Shown: positions 1 to 5,654 of the stretch, piece after piece
How positions within the stretch are numbered: position 1 is the stretch's first letter
Layout of the letters: every line of letters starts with the position of its first letter
Assembly: GCA_945901965.1 (NCBI GenBank)
Contig: CAMDMN010000077.1
Location: 1-8,556, forward strand
Direction of reading: 5' to 3'
Length of the DNA stretch: 8,556 nucleotides
DNA from: Legionella genomosp. 1
Lineage (GTDB): Bacteria > Pseudomonadota > Gammaproteobacteria > Legionellales > Legionellaceae
Program-made: the position numbers and the translations under genes
The notes under the pieces: model-generated
Told to the model about the DNA's origin: nothing
What the model saw: the letters and a program-made list of their open reading frames with translations, nothing else
Database searches by the model: none

Positions 1-17
1 ACCCTACGATCAAATTG

Positions 18-46
18 ATGTAATAAAGTTACATTAGTACGTTTTT
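18..46. other. Weak stem-loop near the left window edge
   Basis: ATGTAA (18-23) and TTACAT (29-34) form a 6-bp stem around a TAAAG loop. Five T residues follow at 42-46 on the plus strand. This could be a weak terminator for a plus-strand gene lying left of the window, or part of the end of the minus-strand gene that stops at 80. The stem is AT-rich and short and the T run is not adjacent, so the call is tentative. Confidence 0.2.
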
Positions 47-79
47 AAACTTATGTGACTTGCCATGCTTTTTGCTTTG

Positions 80-946
80 TTACTCATTATTGGGTTTAGG
101 TTCAGGCTTTATTGAGAAAGGCGATGGGTCAAATGTTGCACCTTGTTCCTCGGCCTCGACCTCGACTACTGCTTCTCCAGAAGCTTCAGCTTGATTAACA
201 TCCTCTTGTGTAGATTGCTTATCTTTATTTGCAGAAGGTTTTGGTTCCATTGAAAGTGGAGTAGGAGCAAATTCTTGGTCTTTTTCCGCTTGTAATTTTA
301 GAGTCGGAGTAGGTAATAAATTATTTGCTAACCGTTGAATAAATTTATCGTATAATTCTATTGTAGGTAAGCTAATACGAATAGATACTTTCGTTCCTAC
401 TATATCTTGCTTAAATTCTACTAAAGCATTAGGATTTTCTTTTTTAAACGCTTCTAATTCTTTTTTAATAGCCATTACATATTTTTTAATTTCAGTTACC
501 TCTTGTGGAGATAATAAATCAGTATCGAAATTTATGGATAGAGTCTTTAATTCTCGATTATTATCAACTTGTAATAATCCACGGTTTATTAAATCATCTA
601 TTATTTTTGGATCAAAATTTGTTTCAGCTGACATATCATCAGTAGTTTCGATAGGACCTGAAAGATTAGCTGAGTCTGTTTCACTTGAAGTTTTTGCAGA
701 GCTCGCGAGCGAACTACCAACAGCATTATCTGATTTATCTCCTGATGTACTACCGCCACCACCGCCGCCGCCGCCACCACCGTGTCCTCCACAGCGACGA
801 TTAGGCGCAATTTCTTTAAAACAAGTTTTGCAGCGTACGATGTTTGCTTCCTCAGCAGCCTCTTCTTGTTGTAGTTCTTTATTTAATTGATCTACGTCTG
901 GTGTAGATGAGGTAGATTGTTCATATTGATTCTCATTTGTAGACAT
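80..946 (-). CDS. Unrecognised acidic Ser/Glu-rich protein with CxxC...CxxH motif and poly-glycine tract
   Basis: I do not recognise the family. From the ATG at 946 the product is 288 residues. Its order is: an acidic Gln/Glu-rich N-terminus; a possible metal-binding cluster C39-x2-C42-x9-C52-x2-H55; ten consecutive glycines (56-65); a Ser/Thr/Asp-rich linker to about 110; a more ordered core at about 112-215 with predicted helices and an alternating strand segment (VSIRISLPTI); and a Pro/Glu-rich acidic tail. There is no signal peptide or membrane segment.

The frame stays open upstream to a GTG at 985 and an ATG at 976. The ATG at 946 is preferred because TTAGGAG sits 5 nt upstream and because the predicted promoter would start transcription near 970, downstream of both other starts. 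The gene follows an ABC exporter after an 87-nt gap. The acidic tail would fit a type IV secretion (Dot/Icm-like) substrate, but that is speculation. Confidence 0.78.
   Translation of the reverse strand: MSTNENQYEQSTSSTPDVDQLNKELQQEEAAEEANIVRCKTCFKEIAPNRRCGGHGGGGGGGGGGSTSGDKSDNAVGSSLASSAKTSSETDSANLSGPIETTDDMSAETNFDPKIIDDLINRGLLQVDNNRELKTLSINFDTDLLSPQEVTEIKKYVMAIKKELEAFKKENPNALVEFKQDIVGTKVSIRISLPTIELYDKFIQRLANNLLPTPTLKLQAEKDQEFAPTPLSMEPKPSANKDKQSTQEDVNQAEASGEAVVEVEAEEQGATFDPSPFSIKPEPKPNNE
752..781 (-). repeat. GGY triplet microsatellite encoding ten glycines
   Basis: Ten successive GGC/GGT codons on the minus strand encode residues 56-65 of the protein above, directly after the CGGH of its Cys/His cluster. 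Loss or gain of triplets would keep the frame, so the linker length could vary between strains. The run is locally far more GC-rich than the surrounding AT-rich DNA. Confidence 0.85.
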
Positions 947-976
947 ATCAGCTCCTAAATTTACATCGTTGTTCAT

Positions 977-1005
977 ATTATACACATTTATTGGATTTTG
1001 GTCAA
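977..1005 (-). promoter_or_regulatory. Sigma70-type promoter for the poly-Gly protein gene
   Basis: On the minus strand, TTGACC (1000-1005) is separated by exactly 17 bp from a perfect TATAAT (977-982). Transcription would start near 970 and the ATG at 946 would be the first start codon with a Shine-Dalgarno. The site lies wholly in the gap after the ABC exporter stop codon, so this gene can be transcribed independently of the exporter. Confidence 0.75.
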
Positions 1006-1033
1006 AAATGACAGCATAATGAGCAAATTTCGA

Positions 1034-3175
1034 CTAGTGCCTTCTCATTGCACCTGAAGCTCCAGAGCTTAATATTAATCTATCCTCTTCATCTTCTATA
1101 ATAACCGTAGGCTGCAAATCTTGTTCACGTGATACAACACTAGCATCATCTTGGGCTGCAAGTAACGATCCTGAAGCATTTGGAATCCTTGAAAGAACGC
1201 TCATCATTGTACCAGTTGATGAAGATGCCAGCTGCGTTGAGTAAGCTTTCCATAATTTTTGATAAAGTGGGCAGCTAGCTAATAATTCAGTATGAGTGCC
1301 TTCAGCAACAACAGATCCTGTAGCAAGCACAATAATTTTGTCTACGCTTTGAGCCTCAGTCAGTTTATGAGTAATCATCAAACTCGTAACTCCTGCATTG
1401 GTTGCATGCATGGACTGCAAAACTTGTGTTGCTGATTGGCTATCAAATGGGGCGGTAATTTCATCTAAAAGACGAATAGCGCCTTTTTTAAATAAAGCTC
1501 TTAAGATAGATACTTTTTGTTGTTGTCCGCCTGATAAAGCTTTACCATTTTCACCCACATCTGTATTTAATTTATCTGGAAATTCTTGTAAGAATTCATA
1601 TAAATTTGCAGCTCGTGCTTGTGCCCAAATCTCATCATCAGTAACCAATGTTGGATCTTCTGCACCATAACAAATATTATCTCGGATGCTGCCTTTAAAT
1701 AAATTAGCCGATTGACCGAATAAGGCAATTTGCTTTTGCAATGATTTCAAGCTAACTAATGATATATCTTGCCCATTGATTAAAATCCTTCCAGAACTTG
1801 GTTTATAATACCCATAGAGTAAATTAAATAGAGTGGTTTTACCGGCACCACTTTCACTTACTAATGCAACTGTTTGACCAGGGCTAATTGTAAAAGATAG
1901 ATTATGAAATAATGGTGGTTTTGCTCCTTCATTAGGTTTAGTAGGGTATGTAAAAGAAACATTATCAAATTTTATAGTTGGGGCGCCTCTTAACATTAAG
2001 GGCGTATCTTCGTGTAAATCTATCACCTCATCTGGCTTTGATAACTCACCAAAGACATATTTTAAATCAGGATAAGATGCAAAGAGTTGACTCACAGCCT
2101 GTCCAAAACCTGGTAATAAAGAGGCAAGGGATCCTAAATAACCAGCCAGAACCATGAACTCTTGGGTGCTATATTTTCCCGAACGTACACCTGCACCTAC
2201 ATAGAGTAATGTCGCTAGCATATGTAGATGCGATAACCCAATATAGCCTTGACTTAAGTGCAATGGTTTATTAAAGGCTCTTACTTCTACAGTTGCCATT
2301 TTACTTACTATTTTATCGATTTCCTTCATAGCATGTTCATATTTACCGAAATCATACATCGGCTTATACTGCATAATTGTAGTAGATAGAGCTTCATAAG
2401 TTTCATTTCCAACTTTCAACATTTCTTCACGAGTTTCAACTATTGATTTTGCAGTAGCAGCACCATAAACAGAATAGGTAGCAAGCAGACCCACAATTCC
2501 TGCGCCCATTCCTATACCATATCTTGAAGTTAATAACGTAGAGGCAATTGAAATTTCAGCTATTGTTGGTAAGATTTGAGTTAACAATGGAGTAGATACA
2601 GAGCTAACGGCAAAACATTTTTGCAGTAAATAAAAATGATCATTAAATGTTTTATTAACATGGCAATCTAGAGATTTTTTAAGTAAATGATCGGTGCCTC
2701 TTATAATCAATTTTCGTGTATTATTTGAAGTTACTGGCACCATCATTTGATCGCGCTGATTTGTAACGAGTTTAGACATAGAGTGCGCTGCAATAAATAG
2801 ACCAATTAATATAGTAGCTCGTGATACTTCAACACCTGCTATATTTACAGTTTCTTCTTCTTTATTATTAAGTGCTTGGATAGCCTCACCTAAAAGATAA
2901 GGTGATAAAAAATTTAAACCCGTACCTAATGCGGTAAGAATCGAAGCACCAGTAATACGTGGTAGGTTTTCTTTTGATAGCACCAAAGCACAAAAGCTTT
3001 TTGCGATTTCTAAAGCAGATAAATTATCTGTTGAAGATGGTGGCTGAATACCAGAAATCGTTTCCTGCAGAGGAGTAACCTCAATAACTAAAGCATCCCC
3101 CGCACTTTCAACTCTATCAGCAATAAAATAAGACCGAACTGTACGGGTTATATTGCGCAACCAATGCAACATCAT
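1034..3175 (-). CDS. ABC exporter half-transporter, fused permease and ATPase (ABCB/Atm1-like architecture)
   Basis: This is a 713-residue fused transporter subunit, expected to act as a dimer in the inner membrane; its substrate is unknown. An N-terminal cytosolic stretch (1-70) is followed by about six membrane segments (roughly 75-100, 118-138, 192-215, 219-240, 312-332, 340-362). The nucleotide-binding domain covers about 400-645.

Visible NBD landmarks are A-loop Y410, a Walker A at 440-447 (SESGAGKT), Q-loop Q488, signature LSGGQ (547-551), Walker B ending D571-E572 and H-loop H603. Departures from the usual pattern are Ser for the first Walker A glycine, Arg within the Walker B hydrophobic run, and APFD where SALD is usual. 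Residues 651-713 form an extra Ser/Ala-rich then acidic tail.

An AAGGAGA Shine-Dalgarno lies 4 nt before the ATG at 3175 and 7 nt before an in-frame ATG at 3172, so either may be used. There is no C39 peptidase domain. Confidence 0.9.
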   Translation of the reverse strand: MMLHWLRNITRTVRSYFIADRVESAGDALVIEVTPLQETISGIQPPSSTDNLSALEIAKSFCALVLSKENLPRITGASILTALGTGLNFLSPYLLGEAIQALNNKEEETVNIAGVEVSRATILIGLFIAAHSMSKLVTNQRDQMMVPVTSNNTRKLIIRGTDHLLKKSLDCHVNKTFNDHFYLLQKCFAVSSVSTPLLTQILPTIAEISIASTLLTSRYGIGMGAGIVGLLATYSVYGAATAKSIVETREEMLKVGNETYEALSTTIMQYKPMYDFGKYEHAMKEIDKIVSKMATVEVRAFNKPLHLSQGYIGLSHLHMLATLLYVGAGVRSGKYSTQEFMVLAGYLGSLASLLPGFGQAVSQLFASYPDLKYVFGELSKPDEVIDLHEDTPLMLRGAPTIKFDNVSFTYPTKPNEGAKPPLFHNLSFTISPGQTVALVSESGAGKTTLFNLLYGYYKPSSGRILINGQDISLVSLKSLQKQIALFGQSANLFKGSIRDNICYGAEDPTLVTDDEIWAQARAANLYEFLQEFPDKLNTDVGENGKALSGGQQQKVSILRALFKKGAIRLLDEITAPFDSQSATQVLQSMHATNAGVTSLMITHKLTEAQSVDKIIVLATGSVVAEGTHTELLASCPLYQKLWKAYSTQLASSSTGTMMSVLSRIPNASGSLLAAQDDASVVSREQDLQPTVIIEDEEDRLILSSGASGAMRRH

Positions 3176-3319
3176 TTATCTCCTTGACGACATTTAGCCC
3201 ATTTCTGTATAAAATTTTACCATGGGTTGCTTAAGGAAATATTAATGGTGTTGATAATTCATTTTTAAAAAAGTTAAAATACAGAATTTAATAAACAATC
3301 GTATAATTTTTTACTTGGC

Positions 3320-3736
3320 TTATTCCCATGGATTTAATAATAAAACCCCGGTAGATTGAAAATCAGCCACATTACGTGTCATTACATGTAAGCCATGTGC
3401 CAGTGCGGTGGCTGCGATTAATCCATCAGATGTAGGAATGGTGATGCCCTTCAATTTTGCTTTAGCTGTCAACTCGCCCCAAATATGTACAACTTCACTG
3501 GTAATATTTAAGAGACGATCTGAATAAACATTTTCAAGCTGAATTGCCCAATTTTGTAATTCATTTTTCTTTTTTGAGGCTGGTAATAATGCAATTCCTT
3601 TGGTTAGTTCCCCGATTGAAATAACACTAAGAAATAAATCTTTTGCATCAAAAAATTGCATTGCGCTTTTAAGTAAAAAGGCATGAGTAGGGTGACGTAA
3701 TCCCGATAAAACACAAGTATCCAGTAAGACCTTCAT
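3320..3736 (-). CDS. PIN-domain ribonuclease toxin of a Phd/PIN toxin-antitoxin pair (VapC-like)
   Basis: This 138-residue protein has the size and layout of VapC-type toxins, which are Mg2+-dependent endoribonucleases that cleave RNA when freed from their antitoxin. The four acidic positions expected of a PIN active site are visible: D6 (VLLDTCVLS), E43 (SIGELTKGI), D104 (PTSDGLIAATAL) and D125 (RNVADF). All are present, so the nuclease looks intact.

Its ATG overlaps the stop of the upstream antitoxin gene by four bases (ATGA, 3733-3736), which implies translational coupling. The 144-nt gap between its end and the ABC exporter start contains no clear terminator. The natural RNA target cannot be read from the sequence. 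Confidence 0.92.
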   Translation of the reverse strand: MKVLLDTCVLSGLRHPTHAFLLKSAMQFFDAKDLFLSVISIGELTKGIALLPASKKKNELQNWAIQLENVYSDRLLNITSEVVHIWGELTAKAKLKGITIPTSDGLIAATALAHGLHVMTRNVADFQSTGVLLLNPWE

Positions 3737-3993
3737 AATTCAATATCCCGAGTAGGAGATGCGTCTCGTGTTAAATCCAGGGTTGTCAAATCTGGTGTTT
3801 CACACAATAAAAATTGTTTGAAATCACAATGTTCTCCCTTTAATTTGAGGTACTCTTCTTCAGAAATTACCACAACATTCCCATCACGTCGAAAAATGGT
3901 TTGTGGTCCATTAGAAAAGGCACAGCGCGTCAGTTCACTAAAGCGATTTTTAGCTTCGGATAAAAGCCAATGTTCAGCTTGATGTGCTTTCAT
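3733..3993 (-). CDS. Phd/YefM-family antitoxin
   Basis: This is an 86-residue antitoxin expected to bind the PIN toxin and to repress its own promoter. The N-terminal Phd/YefM DNA-binding fold shows as W9-x4-AKNRFSEL (14-21) and as RRDGNVVVISEEEYLKL (35-51), the usual strand-turn-strand and helix of this family. The C-terminal toxin-binding segment ends in TRDIEL, a common ending in Phd-type antitoxins.

A strong GGAGGG Shine-Dalgarno (3999-4004) lies 5 nt before the ATG. The gene is first in a two-gene operon with the toxin (4-nt overlap). A palindromic operator overlaps its -10 box, consistent with autorepression. Confidence 0.92.
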   Translation of the reverse strand: MKAHQAEHWLLSEAKNRFSELTRCAFSNGPQTIFRRDGNVVVISEEEYLKLKGEHCDFKQFLLCETPDLTTLDLTRDASPTRDIEL

Positions 3994-4005
3994 TTCTTCC
4001 CTCCA

Positions 4006-4058
4006 AATAAATCCAGATAGTCTAGATTTATTATAGTTGGATTTAAGTGAAAATACAA
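4006..4058 (-). promoter_or_regulatory. Promoter and palindromic operator of the Phd/PIN operon
   Basis: On the minus strand a weak -35 TTGTAT (4053-4058) lies 17 bp from a perfect -10 TATAAT (4030-4035). A 27-bp inverted repeat occupies 4006-4032: two 12-bp arms around a 3-bp centre (TAG) with a single mismatched pair (4014/4024). It covers the downstream half of the -10 box and runs to within 2 nt of the Shine-Dalgarno. This is a typical position for antitoxin autorepression; binding is inferred. Confidence 0.75.
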
Positions 4059-4199
4059 TTTCCAGAGCGTGATGGCACTACCGATGATATTATTAAAGAA
4101 TGGACAGAGCGCATTATTCTTTATTCTTTTGATCTTTTAACGGTAAAGTGTGGTTATTGTAGCTTTATATATACTCTTCTGAGTATATTATTAGAATAA
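4047..4199 (+). CDS. Possible small ORF or gene fragment, 50 codons
   Basis: A frame opening with GTG at 4047 runs 50 codons to TAA at 4197-4199. The first part (KIQFPERDGTTDD, then IIKEWTERIIL) reads like real protein, while the last third falls in the 47-bp direct repeat and looks degenerate. There is no convincing Shine-Dalgarno, and the start overlaps the divergent Phd promoter. It may be a remnant of a gene disrupted when the neighbouring TA modules arrived, or chance. I do not recognise it. Confidence 0.22.
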   Translation: MKIQFPERDGTTDDIIKEWTERIILYSFDLLTVKCGYCSFIYTLLSILLE

Positions 4200-4225
4200 A
4201 TTTGGCCTTTATCACAAAACACCAT
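4179..4225 (+). repeat. 47-bp direct repeat, copy 1 (upstream of the RelE/XRE module)
   Basis: This 47-bp stretch starting CTGAGTATATTATT and ending CACAAAACACCAT is identical, base for base, to 5008-5054. It sits just upstream of the toxin promoter. The two copies lie 829 bp apart and bracket exactly one TA module with its promoter. After copy 1 the sequence diverges at 4226, but a shorter AACAC/GTGTT inverted repeat remains across its right end. Confidence 0.9.
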
Positions 4226-4239
4226 GCTCCTGTGTTGAT

Positions 4240-4279
4240 TTGACAAATATAATACCATGTATTATAATACAATGTATCA
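4240..4279 (+). promoter_or_regulatory. Consensus promoter with tandem palindromic operators of the RelE/XRE TA operon
   Basis: A perfect -35 TTGACA (4240-4245) is spaced 17 bp from a perfect -10 TATAAT (4263-4268). A perfect 19-bp palindrome with 8-bp arms around CAT fills 4248-4266. A second, near-perfect 15-bp copy (TAATAC-AAT-GTATCA) follows directly at 4265-4279. The pair covers spacer, -10 and predicted start site. This arrangement fits a very strong promoter held down by cooperative antitoxin/toxin-antitoxin binding; repression itself is inferred. Confidence 0.85.
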
Positions 4280-4298
4280 TAGGTAAGAGTTTATTTGA

Positions 4299-4688
4299 GT
4301 GAAACATTATAAAGTTAAAAAATTTTCCAATGAGGCTAAAAAAGACAACTTATTGGATTCGTTATTGTTAGAAACATTGAGTGATTTTTTGGACTTAGGA
4401 AACATTGGGCAGCTTAAGTTTTCTTTAGGAGCTGGACTGTATAAATTAAGAATGGCAACTAAGGAAGGCAAAGGAAAAAGCGGGGGTTCAAGAAGTATCT
4501 TGGCTTTTAAGAGTGATAGCAGGGTGATATGGTTACATTTATTTTCAAAGAATGATAAAGGTAATGTTACCATAAGCGAGCTCAAGAAATTAAAAATTCT
4601 ATCCAATATCTTATTGGATCTTCCCGATGCTGAAATCACCAGGTTAATTGAGCTGGGAGAATTATACGAGGTGAAGAAAAATGTCTAA
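4299..4688 (+). CDS. RelE/HigB-type toxin of a toxin-first TA operon
   Basis: This 129-residue protein resembles the RelE-like HigB toxins, which act as mRNA interferases usually in the ribosome context. Supporting motifs are the basic loop KEGKGKSGGSRSILAF (55-70) and LFSKNDKGNVTISELKKLK (81-99), which match the family's GKGKsGG..R and F.K....n.s..El..lk pattern. The N-terminal part (10-35) is helical and polar.

The start is GTG at 4299. An in-frame TGA lies immediately before it and the next in-frame ATG is at codon 52, after part of the domain, so GTG is the only sensible start. A weak TAAGAG lies 9 nt upstream. Toxin-before-antitoxin order and the 8-nt overlap with the XRE gene are typical of HigBA-like systems. 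Confidence 0.88.
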   Translation: MKHYKVKKFSNEAKKDNLLDSLLLETLSDFLDLGNIGQLKFSLGAGLYKLRMATKEGKGKSGGSRSILAFKSDSRVIWLHLFSKNDKGNVTISELKKLKILSNILLDLPDAEITRLIELGELYEVKKNV

Positions 4689-4983
4689 AATACAAAATAC
4701 GATCAATGATATTGCTCATGGATTACATGGTGCAAATATTATCGATATAAAAACATTGAGAGACCTCACTGACGAGGATTTGCCCATTGTCGTCGAATAC
4801 ACGGGCGAAGATATTCAAAAGATACGTATGGAGCAGAGGGTAAGTCAATCTGTATTTGCTAAGTATTTGAATGTTAGTCCCGCAATGATTAAAAGTTTGG
4901 AGCAAGGACAACGTCATGCACATGGAGCAATTCTTAAATTACTCAATATTGTTGAACGGCATGGTATAGAAGCGCTGATTTAA
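4681..4983 (+). CDS. XRE-family helix-turn-helix antitoxin (HigA/NadS-like)
   Basis: This is a 100-residue cognate antitoxin and probable autorepressor of the TA operon. The C-terminal half is an XRE helix-turn-helix: the helix starting IQKIRMEQRVSQSVFAKYL (45-63), the turn NVSPA, then the recognition helix MIKSLEQGQR (69-78). It is followed by the usual small C-terminal helices (GAILKLLNIVERHGIEAL). Residues 1-43 form the acidic linker region that in this family contacts the toxin.

The ATG lies inside the end of the toxin gene (8-nt overlap) behind a GAGGTGAAG-like Shine-Dalgarno. This implies coupled translation from the consensus promoter upstream. Confidence 0.92.
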   Translation: MSKIQNTINDIAHGLHGANIIDIKTLRDLTDEDLPIVVEYTGEDIQKIRMEQRVSQSVFAKYLNVSPAMIKSLEQGQRHAHGAILKLLNIVERHGIEALI

Positions 4984-4993
4984 CCGGTTAAAT
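4978..4993. other. 16-bp perfect palindrome across the antitoxin stop codon
   Basis: ATTTAACCGGTTAAAT is fully self-complementary and includes the TAA stop of the XRE antitoxin (4981-4983). It has no loop and no T run, so it is not a standard terminator. It could be a dyad-binding site or the edge of an inserted segment. Confidence 0.45.
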
Positions 4994-5007
4994 ATAGAGC
5001 TTCTTAG

Positions 5008-5054
5008 CTGAGTATATTATTAGAATAAATTTGGCCTTTATCACAAAACACCAT
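5008..5054 (+). repeat. 47-bp direct repeat, copy 2 (downstream of the RelE/XRE module)
   Basis: This is identical over all 47 bp to 4179-4225 and begins 24 bp after the antitoxin stop. The bases on each side differ from those around copy 1. Its right end merges into the hairpin pair at 5043-5099. Confidence 0.9.
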
Positions 5055-5099
5055 AGTGTTTTGTATAGCAACCATCTAAAACACCATGGTATTTTGTAG
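5043..5099. repeat. Tandem related hairpins (ACAAAACACCAT family)
   Basis: ACAAAACAC (5043-5051), a CATA loop and GTGTTTTGT (5056-5064) form a perfect 9-bp stem. A second related sequence at 5076-5099 (AAAACACCATGGTATTTTGT core) is an imperfect palindrome centred on CCATGG. The remaining gene-free stretch (4984-5303) also holds a short GGTTCA...TTGAAC inverted repeat near 5130, a lone TATAAT at 5211-5216 without a good -35, and a CTGGC/GCCAG stem near 5246-5263. No complete gene is seen there on either strand. Confidence 0.55.
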
Positions 5100-5303
5100 C
5101 TATTAGTTAGGGTAAGTTGTACATCAGGGTTCACACGATCTTTGAACAAAAATTTGACCCTTGTCTGTTAAAACTCCATGAATATGTCACATATAATTTT
5201 GCATTTATACTATAATTTAGTGTGAAAGATGCGTGTTATATTCTGCTGGCGTAATAATGCCAGAATCAATTAAAATACAAATCGAAGAAAAATAGAGGTC
5301 GGC

Positions 5304-5654
5304 ATGCCGCTAAGTTGGTTACAGCAAGAGGAATTAGAAAAGCCCATCATTTTAAAAAAATTTTGGGAAGAACGTGTTTTACATCCAAAAGATGCCGAAC
5401 AAAAAGCAAGCAGCATCAATAGCATTAAAAATTATTTTCTTCTTGCATTGCCAAAGTCTGGTATGAGTGAGCCTGAGTGGGAGGTTGAAGTCAATCGAGC
5501 ATTGGCTGATGGTTCCGCATTTGCTAATGAAGAAGCATTCTATAAGTTTTTTGAACATATCTCATCAGTGAAAGAAGTAGGAATAGCTGAGGGTTTAATT
5601 CCTATAAAACATTATCTATCCAAGGTTATCGCTCGATTCAAAATTTGCGTCTAA
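5304..5654 (+). CDS. Unrecognised 116-residue protein, C-terminus probably altered by a gene junction
   Basis: I do not recognise this family. The protein is soluble-looking, charged and largely helical, with no signal peptide or membrane segment. An AGAGG Shine-Dalgarno (5294-5298) lies 5 nt before the ATG.

From about codon 100 the same DNA, read in another frame, encodes the N-terminus of an AAA ATPase (see 5591-5731). The last 16 or so residues (about 101-116) are therefore probably out-of-frame ATPase DNA, and the original C-terminus may be lost. It could be a truncated gene that is still translatable, or a decaying remnant. A bare TATAAT at 5211-5216 is the only promoter hint. Confidence 0.5.
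   Translation: MPLSWLQQEELEKPIILKKFWEERVLHPKDAEQKASSINSIKNYFLLALPKSGMSEPEWEVEVNRALADGSAFANEEAFYKFFEHISSVKEVGIAEGLIPIKHYLSKVIARFKICV

Noticed and set aside
534..890. Long plus-strand open frame with a poly-proline run
   Set aside because: It is the antisense shadow of the poly-Gly gene: GGY codons read as prolines on the other strand. No Shine-Dalgarno and no plausible fold. The minus-strand frame 601-810 is likewise a shifted reading of the same gene.
1398..1670. Cys-rich plus-strand open frame inside the ABC exporter
   Set aside because: Antisense to the nucleotide-binding domain, whose motifs (signature, Walker B, H-loop) make the minus-strand frame certain.
4307..4923. Minus-strand open frames at 4307-4639 and 4723-4923
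   Set aside because: Antisense shadows of the RelE-like toxin and XRE antitoxin genes, both of which have clear family motifs, overlap and a consensus promoter.
4179..5054. Integron gene cassette with attC sites
   Set aside because: The 47-bp repeats lack the paired GTTRRRY/RYYYAAC core sites and the large imperfect palindrome of attC, and no integron integrase is present.
4179..5099. CRISPR array
   Set aside because: Only two copies 829 bp apart with genes between them; no regular spacer spacing and no cas genes.
5100..5220. Minus-strand coding-like stretch (HGVLTDKGQIF) in the gap before the 5304 gene
   Set aside because: Only about 20 codons between two stops, with no start signal or recognisable motif; not distinguishable from chance.
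5257..5295. 12-codon ORF (MPESIKIQIEEK) ahead of the 5304 gene, considered as a leader peptide
   Set aside because: No Shine-Dalgarno, and its stop merely abuts the next gene's Shine-Dalgarno. Frames this short are expected by chance.
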